64,000 nt of DNA from Schaalia radingae (GTDB lineage: Bacteria > Actinomycetota > Actinomycetes > Actinomycetales > Actinomycetaceae), in NCBI RefSeq assembly GCF_900106055.1, contig NZ_LT629792.1, positions 1,364,001 to 1,428,000 on the forward strand, given 5' to 3'. The notes beneath the pieces were generated by a model. That model saw only the letters and a list, made by a program, of their open reading frames with translations. It was not told the DNA's origin and ran no database searches. Positions 19,653 to 31,382 of this stretch are shown piece after piece; positions within the stretch are counted from its first letter, which is position 1, and each line of letters begins with the position of its first letter. Made by a program: the position numbers and the translations under genes.

Positions 19653-21098
19653 TTAATAGTGACTCATGACAGGGGTGCCGATTTCGTCGAAATCGTAGAT
19701 GAGTTTTGCGCCCCACACGGGCATGTTCAGGCATCCGTGCGAACCGCCCGGTCCGGACCATCCGAATTCACTCACCCACGGTGCGCCATGCATGGCGTAC
19801 GAGCCCGTGAAGTAGGACACCCACGGCACGTCCTTGGCGCAGTATGGCCACTCGGGTGTGCACCCCATGTCCTGCTTCTCATACTTGAGGTAGACGTGAT
19901 ACAGACCGGTGACCGTTTCGTGGCCAGGTGAGCCGGGAACAATGCTGATGGGTTCGTGAGCCTGTTTCGTGCCAATGTACGGGGTGACCGTCAGCCTGGT
20001 CAGATCAATATCGATCCACTTTTCGCCCTCAGCAGCCGGATACGGCAGATTCTCCGCACCCGGGGCGATCGGGCGCGTCTTCGTTTCCTGCGGCACGTCG
20101 TCATAGGTGATCGTGCCTTCATACGTTTCGCCATTGTCGAGGGCACTCATCAGCGCGTTCGACAGGTCAGCGACATTATTGGCTTTCAGGCCGGGTTTAC
20201 CTGGCCATGCTTCTACCAGCACGTCGCCTGCAGCATTGACGTTGTTGATCGTAGGGTCGGCTTCCACATTTGAGGCTTGGGCAGTTGCTGATACCCACGA
20301 GCCAACAGCTTCAGAGGAGTAGTGGGCGGTGAGCTTGCTGTCCGTGTTCTCGAAGGAAATCCACTGGGCAACGTCGGCGCGCGAGGGTGTGAAGGAATCG
20401 ATCGTGTCGGTCAGTGAAACGTCTGGCTCCAGCATTTCATCTGCCTGCTGGGCAGCCTGCTGTGCGGCTTCTGTGGTTACGGACGGCTCCGACTGCGTCG
20501 AGGACAGGTCAACTTCCGTGTCGCCCAGCGTTGTCGCAGCGTCCATCAGAGCTGTCGTCAGTGCTTGCGCGTCAATCGTTGTGCCATTTTCGGCAGGATC
20601 AACCACGAATGCATCACGGTCGGCGTCGTAGTGGGCGGACGCATCGACGGCAGCAGGTCCCGCTTGACGCGCAAGCGTTTCCGCCATCGCGCTGAGTGCC
20701 TCTTCATCCGTTGTGGTCACCACCGGGATCTGTCGGGATGTGAACAGTCCCTGCAGGCGGCTTGTCCAGGAACGGCTCGATTCAAGAGCCAGGGTCGCTG
20801 TGGCTTCGGCGTCGATCTGGATACCGGCGTCAGCCAGAGCGATCTCAGTTTCTTTGCCGTCAACCCGGGCGGTGACACGAATGTTCTGCGCACGTTCGTT
20901 GATAGCGGCAACGACCTCGTCATGCGTCATTCCTGAAACTGGAATAGCGGCAACAGATGTACGGGGAAGCGCCCGCTCATCGTAGTGGGCAGCGTAGGCA
21001 GCCCCCGAACCGACCAGCGCAACCAGCACGGCAGTGCATGCCGCGATCAGGATCCACACACGTGTCCTGCGCGGTTCTCGCCTGACGTGTTCGCTCAC
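19653..21098 (-). CDS. L,D-transpeptidase with peptidoglycan-binding repeats
   Basis: A cell-wall cross-linking enzyme anchored by one N-terminal helix (about residues 15-37, ending GAAYAAHY). Residues about 80-330 look like tandem YkuD-associated peptidoglycan-binding modules (PF12229-like), and the C-terminal YkuD catalytic domain carries HGAPWVSEFGW and SHGCLN with Cys456 as nucleophile. The 481 residues end soon after the catalytic motif, as usual. The start is GTG 21098 with GAAGGAG seven bases upstream. It is the first gene of a short operon with rarA. The pairing of a cell-wall enzyme with rarA looks coincidental. Confidence 0.92.
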   Translation of the reverse strand: MSEHVRREPRRTRVWILIAACTAVLVALVGSGAAYAAHYDERALPRTSVAAIPVSGMTHDEVVAAINERAQNIRVTARVDGKETEIALADAGIQIDAEATATLALESSRSWTSRLQGLFTSRQIPVVTTTDEEALSAMAETLARQAGPAAVDASAHYDADRDAFVVDPAENGTTIDAQALTTALMDAATTLGDTEVDLSSTQSEPSVTTEAAQQAAQQADEMLEPDVSLTDTIDSFTPSRADVAQWISFENTDSKLTAHYSSEAVGSWVSATAQASNVEADPTINNVNAAGDVLVEAWPGKPGLKANNVADLSNALMSALDNGETYEGTITYDDVPQETKTRPIAPGAENLPYPAAEGEKWIDIDLTRLTVTPYIGTKQAHEPISIVPGSPGHETVTGLYHVYLKYEKQDMGCTPEWPYCAKDVPWVSYFTGSYAMHGAPWVSEFGWSGPGGSHGCLNMPVWGAKLIYDFDEIGTPVMSHY

Positions 21099-21193
21099 AA
21101 CATCGCTCCTTCGAATATAGCTCCATGCCGGATGCTACCTAAGGAACTGAAATTTGGATACTGATTGTGAGCAAAATTCCCAAATTCGTGTAC

Positions 21194-21223
21194 TCTCGCG
21201 CTGTGCCATTCCACAGTGCGAGA
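21194..21223 (-). terminator. Hairpin after the YciO-family gene
   Basis: Inverted repeat TCTCGCgCTGTG / CACAGtGCGAGA with a six-base loop lies 15 bases past the stop at 21239 and about 95 bases before the transpeptidase start. There is no run of T, so it is either a weak terminator or a leader structure. Confidence 0.45.
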
Positions 21224-21238
21224 GCGCACAGGAAACTT

Positions 21239-21874
21239 CTATTCAAATAGTGACGTGTCGCCAGCGCCCTTACGGGCGATCACTGCCGTACCGTCGGTGT
21301 AATCGATGACGGTTGTCGGTTCGGCCAGACCGACCGGGCCAACAATGACAAGATCCACCATGTTGCCGATGCGGTCGTCAACATCGTGTCCGTCCACCAA
21401 CGGCTCGTCTTCGCCAGGCATGATCAAAGTCGAGCACAGAAGCGGCTCCCCCAGAGCTTCGACAATCGTTTGAGTAATCACATGATCTGGCAGCCGGACG
21501 CCCACTGTGTGCTTCTTCTTGTTCAGCGTCATACGAGGCACGACCTTGGTGCCTTGGAGAATGAACGTGTACGGTCCGGGCGTCAGCGCCTTAATCGTGC
21601 GGAATTGGTGGTTGTCGACGATGACAAGCTCACCCAGCTGCGCAAAGGAATGACACAGCAACGAGAAGTTGTGCTTCTCGTCGAGTTTTCTGATCTGCCG
21701 GATGACATCCATCCCTTCCTTGTTCCCCAGGGTGCAGGCAATCGCATATCCCGAGTCGGTCGGTAATGCGATGGTGCCACCCTCCTTGAGGAGGTCAACG
21801 GTCTTAGTGACCAAGCGGGCTTGTGGATTCTCCGGATGCATTTCAATGTGAGCCATGTCTCTAGTGTGCCTCAT
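21239..21874 (-). CDS. YciO/Sua5-family threonylcarbamoyl-AMP synthase-like protein
   Basis: A 211-residue YrdC-fold protein. It resembles E. coli YciO closely (ENPQARL, ALPTDSGYAIAC, LTPGPYTFILQGTKVVPR, TVIDYTDG), more than the classical TsaC or Sua5. The family makes threonylcarbamoyl-AMP for tRNA t6A, though for the YciO branch the cellular role is less certain. ATG 21874 has AGAGGA upstream and is used here; ATG 21856 (MAHIEMHPENPQ) matches the E. coli protein's length better and is possible. It is transcribed away from the DUF4091 gene. Confidence 0.85.
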   Translation of the reverse strand: MRHTRDMAHIEMHPENPQARLVTKTVDLLKEGGTIALPTDSGYAIACTLGNKEGMDVIRQIRKLDEKHNFSLLCHSFAQLGELVIVDNHQFRTIKALTPGPYTFILQGTKVVPRMTLNKKKHTVGVRLPDHVITQTIVEALGEPLLCSTLIMPGEDEPLVDGHDVDDRIGNMVDLVIVGPVGLAEPTTVIDYTDGTAVIARKGAGDTSLFE

Positions 21875-22009
21875 TTTTGTCCTCTTCGCTGGAACTTGTC
21901 GCGTGTCTCTTCCAAAAAGAAAGTGCCCATTGATCAGCGTCGTTAGGCGGCACGGGCGAGAACTTCATGGCACAGTGGAAGGCAACTGACACCGTGCGGA
22001 AGGATCTTG

Positions 22010-23653
22010 ATGGCTGCCCCCACTTCACGCGTCGATATCCGATTGGTTGACGACCTGACAAAGGTGCTTCCCAGCGAGGAGCCCGACTCGCTCACGCATC
22101 CATTGGTCACGCGCACCGGTCAGTCGATCAATTTCCAGGTGGCCTGGCACGAGCACCAGGACGTGTACTGGTCGCGCTCTGAATTGACGTTGACCATTCG
22201 CACGGACGGTGAGCCCGTCCAGGTCTGTCACGTTGACCTGGTTGCGGCCGGCCTGCCAGCACCGGCAGATGCAGATGACGGGTATCTGGCAACCCAACCA
22301 TCCCTGCTGCCCGATCTGCTGACCCCTCTGGACGCGAGCGTCGACGGTGCTCTGACGACTGTTGTGCTGCAGGCGCACCATATGGGATGGAATGCCGTAT
22401 GGGTGAGTGTGCCGGCATTTTCGGGCACAATCACCGTAACTGTCACCCACGCCGATTCAAATCTGTTCGAACAAACCGTATCTGTCACAGGCGTTGATCT
22501 GACACACCACGACAGCGATTTCATCAACACCCAGTGGCTGCATCCGGATTGCCTCGCCACGTACTTTCACGTTCCCATGTGGTCCGAGCAGCATTGGCAC
22601 GCCCTCGCCAATCATGTGCGGGCCGCTACACAGATGGGCGTGAACAGCTTGCTGACCCCGATCTGGTCTCCCCCACTCGACACGGCGGTCGGCACCTACA
22701 GGCCTGCGACACAGTTACTGGATATCAGCTATGACGGGACGTACCACTTCGCCACGGAGCGTCTCGATCGGTGGGTTGATATGGCATTGGATGCGGGTAT
22801 CCGCTACCTCGAACTGCCACACCTGTTCACGCAGTGGGGTGCGCACGCGTGTCCGCAGTTCATCGTGAAAACAACTGAGGGGGAACAACGGCGTTTCGGA
22901 TGGGACACGGAGGCAACCTCGCCCAAGTACCTCGCGTTTGTCGAACAGCTCATCCCATTCCTCATCGGTTATTTCCGTGGACGCAACCTCGGTGATGCGA
23001 TCTGGTGGCATATTTCAGACGAGCCTGATGAGACCAACCGTTCCAGCTATCAGGCGGCGCGCAAGCAGGTGATCGATCTGCTGGAAGGGCAGATGGTGGG
23101 CGATGCACTGTCCGATCCGGATTACATCGACCTGGTTGACCATCCGATCGTGGCCACCACTGCGGTGACGCGTTTCCGTGAGGCTGGCTACGAGCCATCC
23201 TGGGTGTACTACTGCGTGGGTCAGGCGAACGCTGTGGCCAACCGTTTCATTGCGCAGCGCCCGATTCGTCACCGCATGCTCGGTCTGCAGCTGTTCTGCG
23301 CGAACAGTCGCGGTTTTCTGCACTGGGCGTTTGACTTCTACTACTCGCAGCTGTCGGTGCGTCCCATTAATCCGTTCGCCGATTCCAGCGCCGGCGGAGC
23401 GTTCTTCTCAGGCGACCCATTCGTCGTGTATCCGGCGGACGACCTCGGCGTGTATTACTCGCTACGTTACGAAATGCTCCGAGCTGCCTTCGAAGACCTC
23501 GTCCTGTTCCACGACGCCGCCACGCGTATTGGTCGCGAGGAGGTGCTGCGCATCATGGATCCGGATCGCACTGTTGATTTTTCGTCCGGATGGATCAGCG
23601 AGGGCGACTATCTTGCGCGGCGTGCCAGACTGTTTGAACGCCTGGCGTCGTAA
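22010..23653 (+). CDS. DUF4091-domain, glycosidase-like protein
   Basis: A soluble protein of 547 residues with no signal peptide or membrane helix. The C-terminal half matches the DUF4091 pattern (WWHISDEPDE, WVYYCVGQ, FLHWAFDFYYS, YSLRYEMLRAAFEDLVLF) and suggests a TIM-barrel glycoside-hydrolase-like fold; HISDEP resembles an acid/base loop. The N-terminal 190 residues look like a beta-sandwich. ATG 22010 follows GGAAGGA. It stands alone, divergent from the YciO gene and convergent with aspS. Substrate is unknown; lack of a signal peptide points to intracellular sugar processing. The domain call is moderate confidence and any activity is inference. Confidence 0.8.
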   Translation: MAAPTSRVDIRLVDDLTKVLPSEEPDSLTHPLVTRTGQSINFQVAWHEHQDVYWSRSELTLTIRTDGEPVQVCHVDLVAAGLPAPADADDGYLATQPSLLPDLLTPLDASVDGALTTVVLQAHHMGWNAVWVSVPAFSGTITVTVTHADSNLFEQTVSVTGVDLTHHDSDFINTQWLHPDCLATYFHVPMWSEQHWHALANHVRAATQMGVNSLLTPIWSPPLDTAVGTYRPATQLLDISYDGTYHFATERLDRWVDMALDAGIRYLELPHLFTQWGAHACPQFIVKTTEGEQRRFGWDTEATSPKYLAFVEQLIPFLIGYFRGRNLGDAIWWHISDEPDETNRSSYQAARKQVIDLLEGQMVGDALSDPDYIDLVDHPIVATTAVTRFREAGYEPSWVYYCVGQANAVANRFIAQRPIRHRMLGLQLFCANSRGFLHWAFDFYYSQLSVRPINPFADSSAGGAFFSGDPFVVYPADDLGVYYSLRYEMLRAAFEDLVLFHDAATRIGREEVLRIMDPDRTVDFSSGWISEGDYLARRARLFERLAS

Positions 23654-23660
23654 AAGCCGA

Positions 23661-23693
23661 GGGCGACCCGACACATGTGTGTCCGAGCCGCCC
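23661..23693. terminator. Bidirectional terminator-like hairpin
   Basis: GGGCG...CGCCC outer arms enclose the palindrome GACACATGTGTGTC between the convergent DUF4091 gene and aspS. No strong T-run follows on either strand. Confidence 0.5.
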
Positions 23694-23713
23694 TGACAAA
23701 ATGGCACTGACGA

Positions 23714-25570
23714 TCACGACTTGTCAGCCTGGCCAGCCTTTTCGGCCTTCTCCGCCTTGTCGGCTTTGTCGGCCTTCTGATCCTGGTCTGTTTCACCGCG
23801 CTTGCGCGGTTTCGCATCGACCCCTGCTTCCTTACGCTGACGCGGCGTGATCGGCGCGGGCGCGTCGGTCAGCGGGTCGTATCCGCCACCGGACTTCGGG
23901 AAGGCGATGACGTCACGGATCGAGTCGGCATGCGTGAGCAGCGAGACGATGCGGTCCCATCCAAATGCCACGCCGCCGTGTGGCGGTGCGCCGAACTTCA
24001 GTGCGCTCATGAGGAATCCGAACTTCGATTCGGCTTCTTCCTCGGAAATTCCCATCACGTTGAAGACGCGCTGCTGAATGTCGTCACGGTGAATACGGAT
24101 CGAGCCGCCACCGATTTCGTTGCCGTTGCACACGATGTCGTAGGCGTAGGACAACGCGTGCTCCGGATCGTCCTCGAAGTTGTCACGCCATTCGTCCTGC
24201 GGCATGGTGAACGCGTGGTGGACAGCGGTCCATGAGGAGTGCCCCAGCGCCACGTCACCTTCTGCTTCAGCTTCGCCGGTCGGTTTGAACAGGGGTGCGT
24301 CGACGATCCACACGAATGACCATGCGTCCTCGTCAATCAGGTTGCAGCGGCGTCCCACTTCCAGGCGCACAGCGCCAAGCAGTTCGCGGGTTGCTGTGGG
24401 CTTTCCGGCGCCGAAAAAGATGCAGTCACCGGGGTTGGCTCCTGTGGCCTCGACCAGGCCTTCGCGTTCCTGATCGGAAATGTTCTTTGCTACGGGACCG
24501 CCCAGTGTTCCGTCCTCGGCAATGGTCACGTAGGCCAGTCCCTTGGCTCCACGAGCTTTGGCCCATTCCTGCCACTTGTCGAAGGTGCGGCGAGGCTGTG
24601 AAGCACCGCCTGGCATCACGATTGCACCCACATACGGGTTCTGGAAGACGCGGAACGGGGTGTCCTTGAAGTAGTCGGTCAGGTCGATCAGTTCGCATCC
24701 AAAACGCAGATCCGGCTTATCGGAGCCGTATTTGGCCATTGCTTCGTTGAACGGCATGCGTGGGATCGGAGTCTTCAAGTCGTAACCGATTTCAGCCCAC
24801 ACTGCTCGCAGCACGTCCTCGGACACGGCAATGACGTCGTCCTGGCTGACGAAGCTCATCTCAATATCAAGCTGAGTGAATTCGGGCTGACGGTCAGCTC
24901 GGAAGTCCTCATCTCGGTAGCAGCGCGCAATCTGGAAGTAGCGTTCCATTCCACCGACCATGAGGAGCTGCTTGAACAACTGCGGTGACTGAGGCAAGGC
25001 GTACCAGCAGCCTGGAGACAGGCGCGCCGGCACGATGAAGTCGCGGGCACCTTCAGGGGTGGAACGCGTCAATGTCGGTGTTTCAACTTCCACGAAGTCG
25101 TGTTCGTACAGGGCTTCGCGAGCCGCCCTCGACACGCAGGAGCGCAAACGCATCACATGCTGCAACTGGGCGCGACGCAGATCGAGAAAACGGTAACGCA
25201 GACGTGTCTCTTCGCCCACGCTGCCGGATTCTTCGGCATGGGCCGACACCTGGAAAGGCAAAGCCGGCGAGGTGTTCAGAATCTCAATGTCATCGCCCAG
25301 AATCTCAACCTGCCCCGTGGACAGTTCCGGATTATCGTTGCCTTCGGGACGGGCGCTGACTTCGCCGGTTACCCGCAGGCAGTATTCTGAACGCAGCTCA
25401 TGGGCGACGGATTCATCGCGGACAACAACCTGCACGATTCCGCTGGCATCTCTCAGGTCAATGAACACCACTCCGCCATGATCACGGCGGCGGTCAACCC
25501 ACCCGGTTAATGTCACTGTCTGACCGACCAGGTCGGTCCCCATCTGAGAGATCGTGTGTGTGCGTAACAC
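23714..25570 (-). CDS. aspS: Aspartyl-tRNA synthetase
   Basis: Charges tRNA-Asp (and possibly tRNA-Asn) with aspartate; a class II enzyme of 618 residues. It has an N-terminal OB anticodon domain ([14 protein letters not shown]), the GAD insertion of bacterial enzymes, and class II motif 3 in [11 protein letters not shown] chose GTG 25570 (MLRTHTISQ) because AAAGGA lies six bases upstream and it matches the family start; a longer frame begins upstream. The last 25 residues form an unusual Lys/Ala/Asp repeat tail ([19 protein letters not shown]). Whether it is the non-discriminating form depends on the presence of asnS or gatCAB, which are not in the window. Confidence 0.96.
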   Translation of the reverse strand: MLRTHTISQMGTDLVGQTVTLTGWVDRRRDHGGVVFIDLRDASGIVQVVVRDESVAHELRSEYCLRVTGEVSARPEGNDNPELSTGQVEILGDDIEILNTSPALPFQVSAHAEESGSVGEETRLRYRFLDLRRAQLQHVMRLRSCVSRAAREALYEHDFVEVETPTLTRSTPEGARDFIVPARLSPGCWYALPQSPQLFKQLLMVGGMERYFQIARCYRDEDFRADRQPEFTQLDIEMSFVSQDDVIAVSEDVLRAVWAEIGYDLKTPIPRMPFNEAMAKYGSDKPDLRFGCELIDLTDYFKDTPFRVFQNPYVGAIVMPGGASQPRRTFDKWQEWAKARGAKGLAYVTIAEDGTLGGPVAKNISDQEREGLVEATGANPGDCIFFGAGKPTATRELLGAVRLEVGRRCNLIDEDAWSFVWIVDAPLFKPTGEAEAEGDVALGHSSWTAVHHAFTMPQDEWRDNFEDDPEHALSYAYDIVCNGNEIGGGSIRIHRDDIQQRVFNVMGISEEEAESKFGFLMSALKFGAPPHGGVAFGWDRIVSLLTHADSIRDVIAFPKSGGGYDPLTDAPAPITPRQRKEAGVDAKPRKRGETDQDQKADKADKAEKAEKAGQADKS

Positions 25571-25659
25571 CAGTTTTCCTTTCATTGACTTCACTGGTCG
25601 CCGCATCTGCGAAACAGGCAGCGCAGCAATCCAGAGTGACACAGGGTAGTCTACGGCTC

Positions 25660-27051
25660 ATGGAGACCAACCGCGAAACGCCTGCTCAGATCACCGAGGG
25701 TGACGCCGTCACGCGGTGGAGTCGCGATGAGAAAGTTCTGCTGGCTGGTTCCATCGTCTTGATCACCCTGGCAGCATTTGAAGCGCTGGCAGCTATGACG
25801 ATCATGCCGAATGTTGTGGCCGATCTGGGATCCGATACGTGGTTCGCCGTCGCGTCCGGAGCGGCGATCGCCATGCAGCTTGCCTCCACCGTCATCGCCG
25901 GACCTCTGTGTGATGCGCGCGGCCCGCGCAAGGTGCTGCTGTGGGGTGCCGCACTGTTTGTGGTGGGGCTGGCGCTGTGCACATTCGCCGGGCATATCGC
26001 ACTCTTCGTCATCGGACGCATGATTCAGGGTCTGGGCGGTGGCCTCGTCATGGTGCCGATCTATGTTTTCGTCGGCTCCATCGCGTCACCGCGACATCGG
26101 CCCACGTTTTTCGCCGCCTTTTCGATGGCGTGGGTGTTTCCCTCTCTGGTCGGTCCTGCGATTGCCGGATGGGTCACGGCCACGTGGGGCTGGCGATGGG
26201 TCTTCGGCGTAGTGCCGTTCATCGCTGCCGTCGGCCTGGCGGCAATGGTCCCCGTGCTGCGGCGTTTCCCTTCTCGTCAGGGTGCGGTCGAAGGTTCGAT
26301 GCGTCATCTGGCCGCGTTGGCGGCCGGAGCGGGTGGCTCCGTTGTGCTGGTGCAATTTGCAGGAACGCTGAGTGGATGGGCGCTCGTTGCGGCGACTGTT
26401 CTCGGCCTGGCCGGCTGTGCCATGACATTGAAGCGCCTGGTTCCCGACGGCACGTTTACTCTTCGCCCCGGTATCGCCTCAATCATTGCCACTCGCGCAC
26501 TGGTCATGGGCGGTCTGTCTGGCGCGGAGGTTTTCCTGCCGCTTGTTCTCCAGCGTGTGCACTTATGGAGTGCAAGTCATGCATCGCTCGCCGTGACGAT
26601 TGGCTCAATCACGTGGGCGATAGGCTCAGCGATTCCCACGCGCGTCAACTCTCAGGCAACGCGTGAAAGACTGCCGCTGGTGGGCGCGAGCCTCATGGTG
26701 GTCGGCGTTCTTCCCGTGTGTTTCCTGCTGTTGAAAGGGCTCCCGCCGGCTGTCGCCCTTGTGGGGTGGAGTATTACAGGTCTGGGGATCGGAATGGTGC
26801 ACTCAACATTGTCTGATCTCACGCTCGGGTCAATTGATCCGTCTGAACACGGACGGGCCTCCTCGTGGCTCCAGATTGCTGACAATGCGGGCGGCGCCGT
26901 GGAACTGGCAATCGTTTCGGTCGTGTTGGCCGTCTGGATGCCGGCGTTTGAGGGCGGTATTCAGTATGTTCCAGCCCCCGTAATCGCGCTGGGCGTGTGC
27001 CTGCTGGCGGTGTTCGCCTCCTCCAGAATCCGCTCAAAACAGGCGCGGTGA
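25660..27051 (+). CDS. MFS transporter, drug-efflux-like
   Basis: An integral membrane transporter of 463 residues with about 12-14 hydrophobic helices. The loop after helix 2 reads GPLCDARGPRKVLLWG (motif A) and RMIQGLGGG follows, as in DHA-type proton-driven drug exporters. I chose ATG 25660 (METNRETPAQ). It is divergent from aspS across about 90 bp and stands alone. The substrate cannot be read from sequence. A hairpin overlaps its stop codon. Confidence 0.85.
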   Translation: METNRETPAQITEGDAVTRWSRDEKVLLAGSIVLITLAAFEALAAMTIMPNVVADLGSDTWFAVASGAAIAMQLASTVIAGPLCDARGPRKVLLWGAALFVVGLALCTFAGHIALFVIGRMIQGLGGGLVMVPIYVFVGSIASPRHRPTFFAAFSMAWVFPSLVGPAIAGWVTATWGWRWVFGVVPFIAAVGLAAMVPVLRRFPSRQGAVEGSMRHLAALAAGAGGSVVLVQFAGTLSGWALVAATVLGLAGCAMTLKRLVPDGTFTLRPGIASIIATRALVMGGLSGAEVFLPLVLQRVHLWSASHASLAVTIGSITWAIGSAIPTRVNSQATRERLPLVGASLMVVGVLPVCFLLLKGLPPAVALVGWSITGLGIGMVHSTLSDLTLGSIDPSEHGRASSWLQIADNAGGAVELAIVSVVLAVWMPAFEGGIQYVPAPVIALGVCLLAVFASSRIRSKQAR

Positions 27052-27064
27052 GGCATTTCACCGC
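27045..27064 (+). terminator. Hairpin at the MFS stop codon
   Basis: GCGGTGA-ggcatt-TCACCGC is a perfect seven-pair hairpin starting within the last codons of the MFS gene. There is no T-run, so it is only a candidate terminator. Confidence 0.4.
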
Positions 27065-27255
27065 CGCTCACGCTAGGAAATGAGCGCGAAACGCAATAGT
27101 GTTAAAGCTCGTCAAGGCGCTTCCCACTGTGATAGTGATCGGCCAGGAGCCGATGTGTGTTGTTGGTGTAATGGGTCGCGCCCTGTAGCCCCAGGCGTTC
27201 CTGGTGGCATTTTTCGAAACCGCGAGCCCTGTGTTCACAACAGTAAGAGGAAACC

Positions 27256-29292
27256 GTGCCTTCACAAGATTCTGCCCCTATGTCCACATCCGATGCCCTC
27301 GGCCTCGATGACGTTCTGTTTCACGAGGACGACGTTGCACAGGATTCGGATGCTGACAGCGAGGCCCTCGCCGATGGAACTGACGACAATGACCATGCCG
27401 ACGATGTCGATCAGGACGACATCGACCTCGAAGATGACGAGGATTACGATGGAAATGACGACGAGGATGACGACGCCGACGATCAGGTGAACTTCGCTGA
27501 CCTCGGTCTGCCCGCTCCCCTGCTGGACACGGTCACAGCGATGGGATTCGAGACGCCCACGCCCATTCAGGCTGAGGCGATTCCCGCACTGCTTGAGGCG
27601 CGTGACGTGGTCGGCATCGCGCAGACCGGCACCGGTAAGACGGCGGCATTCGGACTGCCGATGCTGACGCTGATTGATCCGAAAGAAAAGGATGTCCAGG
27701 CGGTCGTTCTGGCTCCGACGCGCGAACTGGCGCTGCAGTCAGCCGATGCGATGGAAGAGTTTGCGGCGAGCTACCGCGGCATCAACATTGTCGCCGTCTA
27801 TGGTGGCTCTGCATACGGCCCGCAGCTTCGCGCGCTGAAGGATGGCGCGCAGATCGTCGTGGGCACACCTGGCCGCATGATCGACCTGATCGAGAAGGGC
27901 GCGCTGGATCTGTCCTCGGTGCGTATGCTCGTCCTTGATGAAGCCGATGAAATGCTGCGCATGGGATTCGCCGAGGATGTGGAGACCATCGCCGCCACAG
28001 TTCCCACCCAACGCGTCACGGCACTCTTTTCGGCCACAATGCCGGCAGCGATTGAAAAAGTGGCGCAAACCCACTTGCATGATCCGTTGAAGATAGCGGT
28101 GTCGGAAGAGTCATCGACCGTTGACACCATCCACCAGACCTACGCGGTTGTGCCGTTTAAACACAAGAACAATGCGCTGGCCCGCGTCTTGTCGACCCGC
28201 TCGGCCGACGCCGTCATCGTCTTTGTGCGCACGCGACTGGATGCTGAAGAGATTTCACTGGATCTGACGGCTCGAGGTTTCCGCGCGGCCGGAATTTCCG
28301 GCGATGTGGCACAGCAGGAACGTGAGCGCATGGTGGAGCGTCTGCGGTCCGGTTCTTTGGACGTTCTGGTTGCCACCGATGTGGCGGCCCGAGGTCTGGA
28401 CGTGGAGCGGATCGGCCTGGTCGTCAATTTTGATGTGCCACGCGAACCTGAAGCCTACGTCCACCGTATCGGTCGCACCGGGCGCGCCGGCCGCGAAGGC
28501 GAATCACTGTCGTTCTTCACTCCTCGCGAGCACTACCGTCTGCGTCGTATCGAAAAACTGACGGGCACTGCGATGGAGGAAGTCCACATCCCCACGCCAC
28601 AGGCTGTCAGCGAGTTCCGTTCGCGCCATTTCCTCGACATGTTGCCCACGCGTATTGAACGCGGGCAACTCGACATGTTCGAGCAGCTCATCCGCGAGTT
28701 CGCAGATGAGCACGCGTGCGATCCACTGATCATCGCCTCAGCAATGCTGGCGCGCACTGTCCATGACAATGGCACGCACGATCACAAGGACCGCCGCTCC
28801 GACGGCAAGATTCGCCGCGAGGAAGTCCTCGATGAGAACGGTGAGTTCCTGTCTGCATCTTTCGAAAACGGGCGTGATTCGAAGCCGCTCAAGGGTGGGA
28901 AGAACGGTGCCCGCCGGCGCGCCGGCGGCAAGCCGCAGCGTACCCCGATGGGGACGCGCTACCGCATCGAAGTCGGCAAGAAGGATGGCGTCAAACCTGG
29001 ATCCATTGTTGGAGCAATCACGGGCGAAGCTCATCTGAAAGGCTCTGATGTGGGCCGTATCGATATTTACCCGACATTCTCACTGGTGGACATCGGCCCG
29101 AGCCTGTCCGACGATCAGATGGAAAAACTCGGTAAAGCCCAGGTTGCCGGGCGTACGCTGCGTATCCGTGTTGATGGCGGGCCGCGTTCGCGTGCCACCG
29201 ATGCAGGACATGTGCGTCGTCCCCGCAGCGGATCGGGTGATCATCACTCGGGACACCGTTTCGGTGCACGCGGCCAGCGCAGGCCTCGCTAA
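27256..29292 (+). CDS. DEAD-box ATP-dependent RNA helicase (CsdA/DbpA-like)
   Basis: Unwinds RNA, probably in ribosome assembly or mRNA turnover. The 678 residues start with a very acidic stretch (about 18-77), followed by the Q motif (PTPIQAEAIP), Walker A AQTGTGKTA (122-130), PTRELALQ, DEAD, SAT and HRIGRTGRAG. A DbpA-type RNA-binding domain follows (RYRIEVGKKDGVKPGSIVGA), and a short basic tail ends in RGQRRPR. The start is GTG 27256 after AGAGGA. The 204-bp space before it holds no recognised signal. The helicase identity is certain; which cellular process it serves is not. Confidence 0.95.
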   Translation: MPSQDSAPMSTSDALGLDDVLFHEDDVAQDSDADSEALADGTDDNDHADDVDQDDIDLEDDEDYDGNDDEDDDADDQVNFADLGLPAPLLDTVTAMGFETPTPIQAEAIPALLEARDVVGIAQTGTGKTAAFGLPMLTLIDPKEKDVQAVVLAPTRELALQSADAMEEFAASYRGINIVAVYGGSAYGPQLRALKDGAQIVVGTPGRMIDLIEKGALDLSSVRMLVLDEADEMLRMGFAEDVETIAATVPTQRVTALFSATMPAAIEKVAQTHLHDPLKIAVSEESSTVDTIHQTYAVVPFKHKNNALARVLSTRSADAVIVFVRTRLDAEEISLDLTARGFRAAGISGDVAQQERERMVERLRSGSLDVLVATDVAARGLDVERIGLVVNFDVPREPEAYVHRIGRTGRAGREGESLSFFTPREHYRLRRIEKLTGTAMEEVHIPTPQAVSEFRSRHFLDMLPTRIERGQLDMFEQLIREFADEHACDPLIIASAMLARTVHDNGTHDHKDRRSDGKIRREEVLDENGEFLSASFENGRDSKPLKGGKNGARRRAGGKPQRTPMGTRYRIEVGKKDGVKPGSIVGAITGEAHLKGSDVGRIDIYPTFSLVDIGPSLSDDQMEKLGKAQVAGRTLRIRVDGGPRSRATDAGHVRRPRSGSGDHHSGHRFGARGQRRPR

Positions 29293-29301
29293 AGCGGGCC
29301 T
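29281..29301 (+). terminator. Short hairpin at the helicase stop
   Basis: AGGCCtCGC-taaa-GCGGGCCT spans the helicase stop codon. No T-run follows, so it may only partly separate the helicase from the transporter gene 33 bp downstream. Confidence 0.35.
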
Positions 29302-29325
29302 TAGACCCAGGTACGGAAACACGTC

Positions 29326-31366
<2,041 letters not shown>

Positions 31367-31382
31367 GGGCTACTCTTGCGAT

